Source of the DNA: Trichostrongylus colubriformis
Taxonomy: Eukaryota; Nematoda; Chromadorea; Rhabditida; Trichostrongylidae
Assembly: GCA_963978905.1 (NCBI GenBank)
Contig: OZ022257.1
Coordinates: forward strand, 50,052,873-50,116,872
Direction of reading: 5' to 3'
Length of the DNA: 64,000 nt
Shown: positions 23,808-35,212 of the stretch, one piece after another
Layout: every line of letters starts with the position of its first letter
Numbering within the stretch: the first letter of the stretch is position 1
Made by a program: the position numbers and the translations under genes
Notes under the pieces: model-generated
Databases searched by the model: none
Told to the model about the DNA's origin: nothing
What the model saw: only the letters and a program-made list of their open reading frames with translations

Positions 23808-25420
23808 ATTCTACAGCAATCATTCAACTTCTATGTTTCTAGTTCTCATTTTTGAACTTTTTCACCGTTTTAACAGGACAGTCATTCAGTATTCAGCTCA
23901 TGTCGCTGAAGTTAATGCAAACCTAGCGATTAAGCTTCAAACGGGTAATAGCGTTGGCTATGAGATCTCACTAAAGTTCGGTGAATTTCTGTCGTGCTCA
24001 TGACTTATGGGTCGCAACTTCGTTTAGAAGTGAAGCCGTGACACATTATTGGTTGATTTTTTTTTCTTCCGCCTTATTTTTTGCACTTTTGGTTTATAAT
24101 TTATGTCTGATGGCGCTGAGAAGCAACTGAGAGCTGGATTTGGCTTTTTGCTCAGCCCAAATCAAAAATACTAAATCTTTGGTGTGAAGAAAACTTCTCA
24201 TACTTAGTTTCACCTTACTTTTTAAGGATTCATCGAAATTTCCATTCCCTTAACTCTATCTGAGTAGGTGGAAACCTATAAACCATAAGGCAATCAGAGG
24301 CCTACCGGTATTTTTGCTTTATAACGTTTTAGAAGCTCGGTTATCTTGTTTCAGAGTTTTGTAACCACCTATAACAATACTTTCTTGCGATCTTGACACA
24401 TTTGTTGTGGCCGCGCCTTATAACCATTCTTCGTAACGTACATAGGAGGGAAAAGGCTAGTTGAATTTCGCAGCTCATTGCTTGAGGTGATTTCTTCAGC
24501 TATAGTTGGTATCATGCCTTGTTTTCCTTCATCTTGATTTTCTTGTAATTACCATATTGCATTTACGATGTACAGTTTGATCATTGTTATATTTATTAAT
24601 AAATAAATCGTGCTATGGTTTCACTTCTTGAAGTATACAGTGGTTCATGCCCTCACTTTCTATCCTGATTTCCTTCACGGAGCAGTTCAAAGTTATTTAC
24701 GGAAAACGTGTATTCAGAAGTGCGCTCCATAGCTACCGTCTCTGCGCTCGCGGAAATAGCTTTTCTTGTCCATGTGTGCCGCTGTCTAGCAGGTAGTTAG
24801 TAGTCCATTTTTTAACTGTAGGGTGTCACTGTTTTCTGTATTTCTGTGAAAAATTTTGGCAAGTCAAGGTGGCTTTTGCGATTAGTCGAGGTTTTCTGAA
24901 TAATATTTCAAACTGGATTTGTAATAGAAAGAAACTTTATCCATTTGTGAGAGATGACATCAGTTGAAAGAACCGCTTTTTGCAAAGAATGTTTGTGGCA
25001 GTGACGATGGACGGTACCAGGTTCAACTTTTTCAAAGCAACTTTTCGTACCCATAAGATAAAAGGAAAGGTATCGTATTTGTATCCAGTCCGTTTGCAAG
25101 ATGATTTGGACAAGGCACGGTGTGACATTTGCTACCTCGACTGAACATACCTTGCACGTACTGTAGAAATTATGTGTGAACTGAAGTTTAGGGTGCATCA
25201 AAAAATTTTGCTGATGAAAATGAAAGGTGGAAGTTGAAAGAGGAGAAGGCCTGTGATTTCGTGCAGCGTCCTACTTCTGAACTACAAGACGAACAGGTTT
25301 TGCCTGAAACGGGTTCTCTTCCAACTTCCACGTTTCCATTATCTGCATTGTCCTACCTACCTTGTTTCGCACTTTTAAGCTTGTATCTCTTATATTACAA
25401 GTTTTGTGAATTTTCTGTAA
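23808..25420. other. SNAPC3-MRPS7 intergenic region
   Basis: No gene recognised. AATAAATAAA at about 24597-24608 could be a polyadenylation signal for SNAPC3, though it would make a 3' UTR of nearly 800 bases. Frames at 23710-24003 and minus 25201-24908 look non-coding. Confidence 0.4.
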
Positions 25421-25426
25421 TTTCAG
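25421..25426 (+). promoter_or_regulatory. Probable spliced-leader acceptor of MRPS7
   Basis: TTTCAG, 13 bases before the start codon, after a TTTTCTGTAATTTCAG tract. Confidence 0.5.
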
Positions 25427-25439
25427 AAGAAATAGTGCT

Positions 25440-26890
25440 ATGTCGTCAAGATCAGTACGATTTTTAACCACAGTGCGTGGGATATCACATACAGCAGTGG
25501 CTCGGGACTGTTATGATCCTCGCGTGTTTCGTGAAGCTATTACTGATATTAAGCAGGTCTGTTGCATATTTTCCTATGAAAAAAATTCGTTTCAAAGAAT
25601 GTTTCTTCCAGTGTTAATGGATAATCTCCCCGTGCAATGCACTGTAAATCACATCTCGTTTTGTAATCCGCGTCTTATTATTTTGCAGGTCTATCAACCT
25701 CTGGACGAAAATGATGAACGCAATTTTTTATATATCAAAGCAATGAAAAGCGATGAAACACCGGTATTTTATAGGGATCACACGGTAGGCTGTTTACTGA
25801 AGTACCCTACTATGTAATAGGAATGGTGGTTCCTCCTTACCGCTTTTCAAGTGCATAATTGTTCTCAAATCTTGATGTGTCATTCTACTGCTGGTCGCGT
25901 TTTTATTCAGTTAAAAGTTTTGTACAGTTTTTATACAGCTGAAATTTAATGACAGTTATTTCTTGAAGGTAGACAAGCTAATACGGGTATGTATGAAAAG
26001 CGGCAACAAGGAGACAACGAAACACCACGTATATTCTGCTCTGGAAATAATCAAAAGGCGACAGTACAAGGCTTGGCTGAGAGCTAAGGATGATGAGGAG
26101 AAGGTAGTCGGCAGTTCTTTTCTGGTGCTGAAGCTATCCTTCCTTTTACTTATTTCTCCGATCACTTATTTTCAGAGCAAGATCGAGTTGGATCCATTCG
26201 TAATCGCAAGAAAAGCTATTGAAAATTGTCACCCTCTCATGAAATTACAAGGAGTGACTAGAGGTTGGTGAATGTGCTTTTAATCGTTGTTTTTGAATGT
26301 GTAGAGTTATTGACAATACTTTTCTCCGGTTTTGTGATGATGATAGTGTGTGATTGAAAGAAAACTAAGATCTTTCTTCGCAGATAGTTGTGTGATGGGA
26401 GCCGATGCAGCATAGCGCGCGAGTATTTCAAATTCTGTTCCTTACGCACCCATGAAATTCTCTGGCAGCATATCGCTTTCGTTGTGCCGTATCAGCTACT
26501 GCATTATACCAATTTTTGCATTTGAACCTCCCTTATATTCAGGAGGCACAACTTACCAAGTTCCATTTCCCATCGAGAAGGCTGAAGCCGAGTTTCGTGC
26601 GATGAAAATGATGCGGGACATATGCCGACAAAAAGCAGCTCATGGAGAAACGCATTTGAAGTGGGTGGCGGAGATTTCAACAACAATCGTTTGAAAAAAA
26701 TGGGAATTTCATCCCTGAGGATTTCGAAAACCTTCTCCATCAGTCAGTGGTTAATGGAATATCGTTTAGAGACATCCTCGCAAATGAATTGTTAGCAGCA
26801 AGTCAAAACGAAGGTCTGACGATACAGGCCAAGCAGGAACTCCACAAAACATGTGAAGCTAATAGAGCGTATGCTCACTATAGATGTTAA
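25440..26890 (+). CDS. MRPS7: Mitochondrial small-subunit ribosomal protein uS7m (MRPS7)
   Basis: Protein of the mitoribosome 28S subunit head, binding 12S rRNA. Exons 25440-25556, 25689-25784, 25969-26103, 26176-26263, 26543-26664 and 26720-26890 join in phase to 242 residues, about the length of animal uS7m. Recognition comes from '[14 protein letters not shown]' and '[13 protein letters not shown]' (helices of the S7 fold), '[16 protein letters not shown]', the conserved loop '[12 protein letters not shown]', and the C-terminus '[14 protein letters not shown]', where animal proteins end AHYRW. The N-terminus ([20 protein letters not shown]) is basic and lacks acids, as in a mitochondrial presequence. 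The last intron (26665-26719, 55 nt, GTGGCG...CTGAG) is weakly supported: the frame also changes there, so a 1-nt sequence error is an alternative. VTI1 starts 182 bp downstream. Confidence 0.92.
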
Positions 26891-27072
26891 TATAGTTACA
26901 TGTAGTGCGTTAGTCGTTTAGTGTGTTTTCTGTTGTCTGTCGCTGTGTTTTTTCTGACTTGTTCATGCAATGAAGAATTCAAGAATCTTGTTTCTTTTCA
27001 TTCCCACGTTTTATCGCCATACATCATCAATGCGAATTATTGTTGTTATGTCTCTCAATTCACACTGTACAG

Positions 27073-28935
27073 ATGTCGCTTGTCGGTGTGTCGACATCGA
27101 CTCTGACGGAATTCGAGCAACAGTATTCTCTCCAAACTGCAGAGGTGAGCAAGTTTTCCCTTCCGCAGATATGAAAGGTTTAGTTGAGAGGGGAGGGGGG
27201 GCGATTCCGGTTGGTTTCTTACTGCCTGACTACTTGAGCTTTCCGTTACTCTAAAAGTTAATTACGCTTACATCGCATATGTAGAGAACTAATAATTCCT
27301 AAAACAGAACGATTTCCTCATCGGATTTTACCACAATGGATGATTCACTGATTTAATTGCTGGTCAGGTGACATCAACTATTGCTCGTCTACCGTCATTA
27401 CCAGTATCAGAACGGCCAGCCAGTGTACAAGCCGTACAACGTGTTCTCACAGATGTGGCGGAACTACTAGAACAAATGGAACTCGCCGTTAGAGATTTGG
27501 CCTCTGGAAGGTAATCAATAGGATAAATTTTATCTGCCAGTTTGGAAGCAGGTGATCCTGTCGGGTACTTTTTTTACTCTGCCTCCAAATATTCTAGTTC
27601 TGAACGGACTAAATATGAGCTGCGGGTCAAGAGTTATCGTAACGATAAACGTCTCTTGGACAGTGAGCTCGAGAAGGCAATTAAGCGTTTACGCGAAACT
27701 GCTGATAGAGACGAACTTCTCGCTTACGACGAAGCAGTTGAGATGGATCAACAGGTCGGTGAAGGCGCTGTTACCCTCTGTGACACTAGTTAAATAGATA
27801 TAACTTAGGAAGAGCAGCTGATAGCGAATACTGAACGGTTAGAGAGATCGTCGAGAAAACTTCAGAATGCATATCGCATGGCTGTCGAAACTGAACAGGT
27901 CAGTGGTCAGTCTTGTACTCGCTTCATACCTTCCTTTTTATTCTGGATTTTTTTGCAGATTGGAACAGAAGTGTTGGGAAATCTGTCACAGCAGAGAGAA
28001 ACTATAAGTCGAGCGCGAGAAAGGATGCGTGAAGCTGATGTGGAACTGGGAAGGAGCAGTAGGCTGCTTAATACTATGATACGGAGGTAAACCTTTCTTG
28101 CATACTACCTGATCTTCTTGACTGTTTATGCCTAAGGATTCGACTGTAAACATCTAGCGTCTACTTGTTTTTCCTTTTCAATTTCTGGTGTTTCTTGTTT
28201 TTCGTAAATTCAAAATCGGGTCTGCCGTGTCGCATGGGACGAACATACCCTTACGTACTCACGTGAGCTGTCTAGTTCTGATATTCGTTTCTGCAACGAT
28301 ACTGTGTCCGTGACGGCGACTCACTGACGTGCGCTTCGCAGGCTTCCCACCCCACATTGCTCGCAGAGTTTGCAATTCCGTGACATCGCATTGAATTTGA
28401 GCTCTTCTAATTTTGGTTTATTTCATTCGAATACATTGTTAGATTGGTCAATTGTGGGATAGTTGTGGAATATGAAGATCGAGGAGCTTGGTAGTGCAGG
28501 AGCAGGAAAGAAGCAAAATTATTCGTCTAAAAGTCGTAAAATAGGCTCTTCTTTTCACTCGTTCCCTTCCGCCGCTTAGCTCGCTAACGGATGGGTGGTG
28601 TAGACAGTGAAGGCATAGCCGGCCAGCCGCAAACCTTGTGTCGCCTGCGCAGCAGCTCGGCCCTATGTAGCGCGAGGTCTGAAACGCATCTCAGCGAGAT
28701 CGCGGGAAGATTTAAGGCGCGTTCAACAACGCGGGTTCCGTTACGGATTATCTCGAAATTATTTTCGTTTCCTTCTTTATCCCTAGTGGCATTTTTGAAG
28801 TATCTCAAGATTACCATCAACTAGAGTTTTTCTACAACATCCGTTTTTAGGGTGATCCAGAATCGTCTGTTGTTGCTTATTGTTGCAGTGCTTCTGATGT
28901 TCTCCCTTCTGTTTCTGGTGTACAAGTCATTATGA
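27073..28935 (+). CDS. VTI1: Qb-SNARE VTI1 (vesicle transport through interaction with t-SNAREs)
   Basis: Tail-anchored SNARE of Golgi-endosome-vacuole/lysosome traffic. Six exons (27073-27144, 27368-27510, 27598-27754, 27809-27898, 27959-28086, 28851-28935) join in phase to 224 residues, the usual VTI1 size (about 217-232). The N-terminal three-helix region includes 'EFEQQYSLQTAEV', 'LLEQMELAVRDL' and 'SYRNDKRLLDSELEKAIKRL'. The SNARE helix spans about residues 135-198, with heptads around 'TEVLGNLSQQRETISRARERM' (split by the window's intron pattern) and 'GRSSRLLNTMIRR'. A single hydrophobic anchor, LLLLIVAVLLMFSLLFLVY, ends the protein with KSL. The ATG follows a CAG acceptor by zero bases, so it is probably trans-spliced. 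The last intron is the longest (764 nt) and has no recognisable content. Confidence 0.93.
28087..28850 (+). other. Last intron of VTI1, no other gene seen
   Basis: 764 nt between the SNARE helix exon and the transmembrane exon, with GT...TTTTTAG borders. Frames at 28591-28824 on both strands are mutual shadows without protein-like features. Confidence 0.5.
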
Positions 28936-29638
28936 TTTCATTACTATTGAAGGAGGTCTTTGCGAAAACAGTATCGATGTGCCGGTGCTCCAATTTATAC
29001 TTTTTAAAAAAATTGAATGGGAATTTCGCAAGCATTCATATGTTGTGATTTTATCGATATGATATGGCTTTGATAGCTTTGCTGCTTATTGAGATTCTTA
29101 TTTGCAGTTCAGTTTCTCCTCTATGGTTTTATTCATGCTTTTGCCCTCGCGGAAGTGCGCTGAGAATGCATACATTGCATCGCAGTTGCGATCAGCATAA
29201 CTTTTGCATTCCTTTATTTTTAATACCATCCGTGTTTTTGCATTCAGCACGCTGAAGTCCTCTCCTATTCAGCATACGTTACATTTATCGGAACTGCTGT
29301 CTTCCTTTCACACAAAACTTTAGCCAGGCCCGGGTTCTTTTAAGAAATATAGTCATTACTTGTCACATCTTCATTAATTTATTGTGGCCAGAGATAGGTG
29401 CAGTGAATACGTAAGTGGAGAGATGAGCTATGATGAACCGTGCAGTGATTGATTTCCCCGCTGTCCTTCATATATTATTTTGTAAATAACCTGTTGTGAA
29501 TATTGTAGTGATTTTGACGATAAATCTCGTGAATTTTCGCTTTCTTCGACACGGTTTGCTGTACAACGGTTTATATCGCTTTGAAATCCTTCCCAAAATT
29601 ACATGTAATCTGTGTTGAAGGCCCAATGTTTTCTTCAG
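28936..29638. other. VTI1-GTF3C5 intergenic region
   Basis: 703 bp without a recognised gene. It ends in CAATGTTTTCTTCAG immediately before the GTF3C5 ATG, a likely trans-splice acceptor. Confidence 0.45.
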
Positions 29639-32600
29639 ATGTACAATTATCGGAAACCTCCTCCGGAAATACCACAAACGGAATTTGTAGTGATACAGTA
29701 TCCAGGGGTTATCAAGAATCTTGATCGTGCTCTTGATACACTTGGTGGTTTAGCGAAAATTTCTCAGGTATGACCTAACATTTTATATTGTAGCTTTGTT
29801 TTTATGAGATCATCAACTCTTTAATGTACGAGCCATTTGTGCCTAGATCATTTTCCGGGGTAAATTTCGTTTAAGCCGGTAGACATGAAGTATTGGTCGG
29901 AGTTCATCACGAGCCTTGGGTTTTTAGCAGAACAGAGTCCCTATTAATAGAAAATCCCACTCCAGTGTTGAGGTCACGATTTCCACGAAAAAATAGGCAA
30001 AAATCAGTGCAGAGATGGGTCACGAAGTTCTTAGACCGTGTCCCGATTCCTGTTTTTCAAGTGCTTAGGCCATTTATCACACAACTTCATTTACTTTGCT
30101 AAGACTTTTCTTTTTCGACATTATTATAGCGTCCCCACGAGGCACTCCTTTCCAGAATCACTTTGCTGGACAAGCATTAGAGCTGCGTCACACTCCACAA
30201 AATCCTTACACAAGTGCTTCAGTTTCTGAGAAGAAGCTCGACTCAACGGTAAGCAACGCATGGGTGCACAAAAACGCTTCTGAAGTTTTTCATTTTTAAG
30301 GTTACATCTGGCACGTTACGTCTGGTTATGGAATTCCGGCGGAAGAAGAAAAAACCAGAAGTCATAGAAACGAATTGCTTAGGACTGGTGAGTTCGAGAC
30401 AGATCAGACCTATTTGTGTACCATGATTTACCAGAAATGCTCTCAGGATAAGGAATTGGGATATTACAGAATAAATTGCTGGAATCCAAGCATTATGTGC
30501 CTCAGTTATTCAGCTGAAATTTTGAATTTTCTTCGACGGATTCGATAATGAGTATTCTCGATGGAAAGGTCAGAGAAGACCGAATGAAAATTCAGTCCCA
30601 GTGGAATCCGTAATTTGAGTGAGTACGCGTGGTGCTCAGGAAGAACCCGATACCGTGATTACAAAACTCTCGGAGGGCATTGTTCCCAGCGCTACTGATG
30701 AGCCTCGGTGAAGTTGCTGTCAGAAAAAAAGGTGTTCAAAGTAACTGCTATATAATCTTAATTTACATCGAACTTTGTGGGCATTTGAGGATTTCTTCAA
30801 TTCTCGTGGTTCTGTGTGTATATTGATTTTTTTCAAACCGTATGCTCCTTATTCTCTTGCCGCTTAATAATGAATTTGCAGGTGAACATTTTATACACAT
30901 TTGAAACAATGTGTGACTTCCAATACCTGCCGTTGAAAAAACGACAGGAAGGTGAAGGATTCGACGATCTCATCCCTCGACTCATACCAAGAGATCTCCC
31001 AAGTGCGCTCTGCTGGTATGACTTTTGCTTCACAAGCTCGAAAAAACATATTCAAAAAAATTTTGGGCTACTGCCTGGTACAGTGGCTACCGTTTTTATA
31101 GTCGTCACTAGCTGAAATTAGCCAATCAAGTTCATTGCTTCCGTTCATATGGACATCATCCCCAGGTTTCCCTAACGCTTCTAAATCGATCCCCTTTTTG
31201 AACGATATGGTCTGTAGGAAATTTCTCCTAGACTACGAATCTACTGGGTGAAAAAACCTCAAACGTCCCCGTTCATTTATTTTCAGTTGCACTTTTGAAG
31301 CCAATCTTTCATCTTGCCTCTAGATGTAGAAATTTTTTGAAGGTGGGATCGTCCCGACGCATATCCTGGCTACACGCCTCTATTCTTGCCGCCGTACCAG
31401 TTCAGCCGCTACAACACTCCATCCACAAAAATCTTGTGCCGCGAATCGGACTTCACACTAGAAAAGGTCCGAAAGAAGACTGGTCATGGTCAAAGTAAGA
31501 CTTGGTGTTTTGAGTGGTAGTGAAATTTCGTTCTCATTAAACCTAAACGGTGCTCGTTAAAGATCTACGACTTGAGCGAAAGGCACTCTCCGTTACCGTA
31601 CAGGCAAATGATCCGTTCCCTGCTGCTCCCTCTGAGGAAGCAGTTCTCGATGCAGACTTCAGGTAGATTTATAAATCAAACTCGAGGTTTTTTCTTTTCA
31701 AAAGCTTTCCAATTATGTTGTGTTACAGGTGCAAGAATGAAGAGCCACACAGGATGTTGGCAGCTTTGTTCCGTGAGCGCCCGATGTGGACAAGAAATGC
31801 CATCGCTTACAAGACCGGCTTGGAGGACAATTTGCTCAAGTTCGCTCACCTTTGATATTACCGCAGTCGTATAAGGCCGCGTCAAGACTTTCCGCCGGCA
31901 GGGTGTGGTTGCCATCGCAGGCAGCGAGGCAGAGTGGCACAGGGGAGGCGCAGAGACGATGCAGGCTGCGGGAAATGGTGGCACGGGCGGAAACGCAGAA
32001 ACACGCGGCACGCCTCGCCACTAGCACCGGAAAGTATGAACGTGGGCTAAGGTTCTGATGCTTTAGGCCGCGGTCATACTTTACGTGTCTGCGGCAGGGC
32101 GTGGCCGCGTATCTTGCGTCTCCACACTGCCTCGTTGCCTGCGTCATCTCTGCACCTCCCCCGTGCCACTCTCTCTCGCTGCCTGTGAGAGAGAGTGGCA
32201 CGGGGGAGGTGCAGAGATGACGCAGGCAATGAGGCAGTGTGGAGACGCAAGATACGCGGCCACGCCCTGCCGCAGACACGTAAAGTATGACCGCGGCCTT
32301 AAGGCCGTAGTTACGTTATCCTCTATTTTGACGTGGATCCGATCCTCTTCTGAACTTCCACCTGCTCTTCTCCTATGAAGGCATTCCCTTTCATCTTCCA
32401 GTTTTTGACTGCTACACTGCAATTTTGAATGGTTCTTCAGCATTAAAGGAATCGTCCACGGAAAATGAGTTTTTGTGTTACCCATACGTTTATGTTGTAC
32501 TTGCCTAATGTGGGCCTCATGCAAAATTTCACGCGAAAAAATGCGAATCTAGCTGAGATACAGCACCACAAAGTGCGGTCCCAGTGGGCGGGGCCTAAGG

Positions 32601-34626
32601 GTAAAAGCCTCGTCCCGTGGTCCGCCGCCGTTGGGAACGGAGAGTGGGACTGTTTATGAAATTTTCTGCTCCTACAATGCGTCTCCGACCACGGCGGGCG
32701 ACGGAACGAGGCTTTTCTCTTAGGCCCCGCCCACTGGGACCGCACTTTGTGGTGCTGTATCTCAGCCAGAATCGCATTTTTTCGCGTGAAATTTTGCATG
32801 AGGCCCACATTAGGCAAATACAACATAAATGTATGGGTAACACAAAAACTCATTTTCCGTGGACGATTCCTTTAAAGAAAACTATGCTACCCTTGTGAAT
32901 CTTGCTTTTCGACTAATTCCATGTCGGTTACTCTTGATCAAATCAATCGTTATCCGCAGGGTACTCCCAGGTTTCGAGAAAAATAACCGCTTCCGCACGA
33001 CCCCCCTCTACGGCGACCAAATGCGATCTACCCTTTTTGACCTCCACAATACCAGTACCTGTTGCCTGATTGCATAGTTGCAATGTGTTCATTGCTATAT
33101 ATCCTTTCCTGGAGCAAAATATAGACTTACTTTACATTTTTCACTCGGATTTACGGTAAAATACCCTTTGCTTCTCATCTGTCTTTTGAGAATTTGGATT
33201 TTAGTGCTTATCGCTGAACTTTGAAGGTACGACTCCCACCCTCTTATCCGGTTAAATACGACCCCCTATCGAGGAATCGTTGACCCTCGGTGTACCCTAG
33301 ATGTCCTTGAAAAGCTGAAGGGAGTTCTGTTTCAATATGTAACAGGGCTACGTTCGTTAATAATGCTGAGTCCGAACACGGACAGGCGCTGGGATGTTGC
33401 TTTTATGAACTTTCTTTTAATAGTTTCATTCGTCTTTCAAGGAGTTTTATCACCACTGAATCAAACCTACAATTTAGGACATTGCTGCAAAAGTATGCAT
33501 TCTACATCCAGTCGGGACCGTGGGGTAGGCTGTGGTGCAAGTTTGGATACGATCCGCGCACTGATCCGGAGTCTGTGCTCTACCAGACGTTAATGGTTTC
33601 GTTCAGGTAAATTTCAGTTTCTGAACTGACTTCAGTGTCTACTCTTTCTTATGAGCCTTTTTGCCTCCCTCTCCATCTTTTTAATGAACGGTCTTTCTCT
33701 CCAACTCCCATTATTGGTTATAACCTTACTATTTTTGGTCTTTACTATTCTTGGCCTTTCTTTGTCGTACCGTAATCATTCGACTCTACTACTTATGAAT
33801 TGCGGAAATCTCAAATATATCAAGGGAAACGTGATGCATACAGGTTAAGGGTTAAAAAAGAGAAACTGCGTCTATGCGATTTTAAGGCAGCATACAAGGA
33901 TACCTGAGCGTCAACGGTTGAAGGTATCTCTCGACAGAAGTGTTCCAACCGAATCTAGCAATGTTCCAGTTCATTTCACTTACCAACCAGGTAGCTTTAT
34001 TTTTCATTTTGATTTTTCGTTAAGAACCACCACGGACCTAGCTGGGAGATGAAGGTACGAAAGAATGAGCGTTTCTTTCGATCCCAAGGTATTTTCATGG
34101 TGTATGAAAATGTACACAAATGTGCCGTTGTGAACTTGAGGGAGGTTTCCAAAAATTGCAGATTGGCAGGAATGTCTCTAATCCGCCATTCCTCGATATT
34201 TAGGGCGTCTTCCGAGAGTACGACAGATGTGGTACAGCCTTTGTGACATCAAACTACCGTTTGCCGAGGCGCTACTCAAGCAAGACCGCAGCAAACCGTC
34301 AGAATCAGAAGCGTATGGTTGGATTCATGCAGTCAGTTGCTTTGCGTACTTTCAATCCAAATTCATAGTCTTTTCCATTTTGCTCAAACCTGAATTTGTG
34401 TTGCTATTTCTTTTCTCTTCCTTCCTTTTTTCTCATAACATTCATTACTTCTATGATCTCTAGGTATCAAAAAGTTAGCGTTTATCTTTGACATTTCCTG
34501 AAAATGTAAATGCTCCCTCTTGAGGATCTCCTGGAAGAGCTGCGTGAACTGATTAAAGAGGATGTTCGAAAAACCAGTGAAGACATGGACGCCGATGAGG
34601 AGATGGAACCCGCCGACGATTTCTGA
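29639..34626 (+). CDS. GTF3C5: General transcription factor 3C subunit 5 (TFIIIC63/tau95-like)
   Basis: Subunit of TFIIIC, which binds the A and B boxes of tRNA-type Pol III promoters. Exons 29639-29767, 30156-30248, 30301-30387, 30882-31015, 31343-31494, 31563-31662, 31729-31839, 33478-33606, 33887-33990, 34204-34331 and 34525-34626 join in phase to 422 residues. Family blocks in order: 'YPGVIKNLDRALDTLGG' (N-terminal dimerisation domain), 'ALELRHTPQNPYT', 'MCDFQYLPLKK', 'PLFLPPYQFSR', 'RPMWTRNAIAYKTG', 'SGPWGRLWCKFGYDPRTDPE' and 'RVRQMWYSLCDIKL', then an acidic tail DADEEMEPADDF. The human protein is longer, mainly from a longer acidic tail. The 1.6-kb intron 31840-33477 holds four repeats and starts with the rare donor GTTCGC. 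The ATG directly follows TTTTCTTCAG. The exact start of the last exon is the weakest junction. Confidence 0.9.
31872..32050. mobile_element. CATACTTTGCG foldback element, copy 3 (in GTF3C5 intron)
   Basis: Ends TAAGGCCGCGTCAAGACTTT and AAAGTATGAACGTGGGCTAA, with GGCGCAGAGACGATGCAGGC and similar G-rich blocks in the core. It is a half-degenerate relative of the adjacent palindrome. Confidence 0.65.
32063..32301. mobile_element. Near-perfect 239-bp palindrome, CATACTTTGCG family copy 4
   Basis: Two arms of about 114 bp, from TTAGGCCGCGGTCATACTTT inwards to GTGCCACTCTCTCT, differ at one internal position (CTCGTTGCC versus CTCATTGCC on the same strand reading) around an 11-nt loop (CGCTGCCTGTG). 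It lies inside intron 7 of GTF3C5, so the pre-mRNA would contain a long double-stranded hairpin. Confidence 0.9.
32443..32875. mobile_element. TTAA-flanked foldback MITE, copy 2 (433 bp)
   Basis: TTAA-AGGAATCGTCCACGG on the left and CCGTGGACGATTCCT-TTAA on the right. Arms of about 190 bp pair, including GTTACCCATACGTTTATGTT, GCCTAATGTGGGCCTCATGC and CACAAAGTGCGGTCCCAGTG. A short spacer (about 32630-32690) is unpaired. It lies in intron 7 of GTF3C5. Confidence 0.9.
32956..33299 (+). repeat. Dispersed ~330-bp repeat, copy 2 (in GTF3C5 intron)
   Basis: Same ordered blocks as 3001-3330 and 50021-50320, such as CCCTTTTTGACCTCCACAAT, GTTGCAATGTGTTCATTGCT and CCCCCTATCGAGGAATCGTT. Confidence 0.75.
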
Positions 34627-34906
34627 GGCGAAGGCTGATGATGATTGTTTTGTAGGAAAAAATTATCTTGGAGTCAAAATTGCAGTCTATAACACTGGTG
34701 GGGAGCTAATTCCAACTCACCGCATTATTGATCTCAATGCAGCTATTAATTTGTATTTAATTTTTTGTTTCCCATAAAATAGTATTATAATTCACTTGTC
34801 AATTTTGGTCGACAGTATGTCGTTTTTTTTCTAAGTGAGCACCTTTGGAATTTGGCTCGTATTCGTAAATTGTCAGTCAGTGTTGTTTTTCCATTTCTCA
34901 ACGCTC

Positions 34907-35062
34907 CTTCGGCCGCCGTCGCGATTTTGTGATTTCGCGATTCTGCGATCTCACGGCGTCGCACTTTCGCTCGCGACACTGTGACCTTTGGATCTTGCAT
35001 TGCCGCAACCTGGCGTACGGAGCTGCGCCACCATGAAATCGCAATGTCTGACGGTGGCCTCG
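34907..35062. mobile_element. GCCGTCAGAC foldback element, copy 1
   Basis: Ends CGGCCGCCGTC...GATTTTG and CAATGTCTGACGGTGGCC, with core blocks GCATTGCCGCAACC and CGCGATTCTGCGAT. It is related to 63303-63455 and 50930-51045. Confidence 0.6.
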
Positions 35063-35212
35063 GCGTGCAAACCATGGGGCAGCCACGTTGTCATAGATTT
35101 CGAGGAGTGTTTTCGGAGGCCTATTTTGGCTCAATCTGTAGCTGCTGGCGATCTAATGTTAACCGAATGCATCATGAATGAGCGTTCAGATAAACGAAGC
35201 TTACTTTGCTCT

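Noticed and set aside
31836..32524. 147- and 126-codon minus-strand frames and the 97-codon plus frame
   Set aside because: They are translations of the GC-rich palindromic repeats in the GTF3C5 intron; the two strands give nearly identical products because of the palindrome.
32443..32853. 136-codon minus frame and similar frames at 44157-44540
   Set aside because: Same translated foldback arms (MSFCVTHTFMLYLPNVG) on both strands in all TTAA elements; not a gene.
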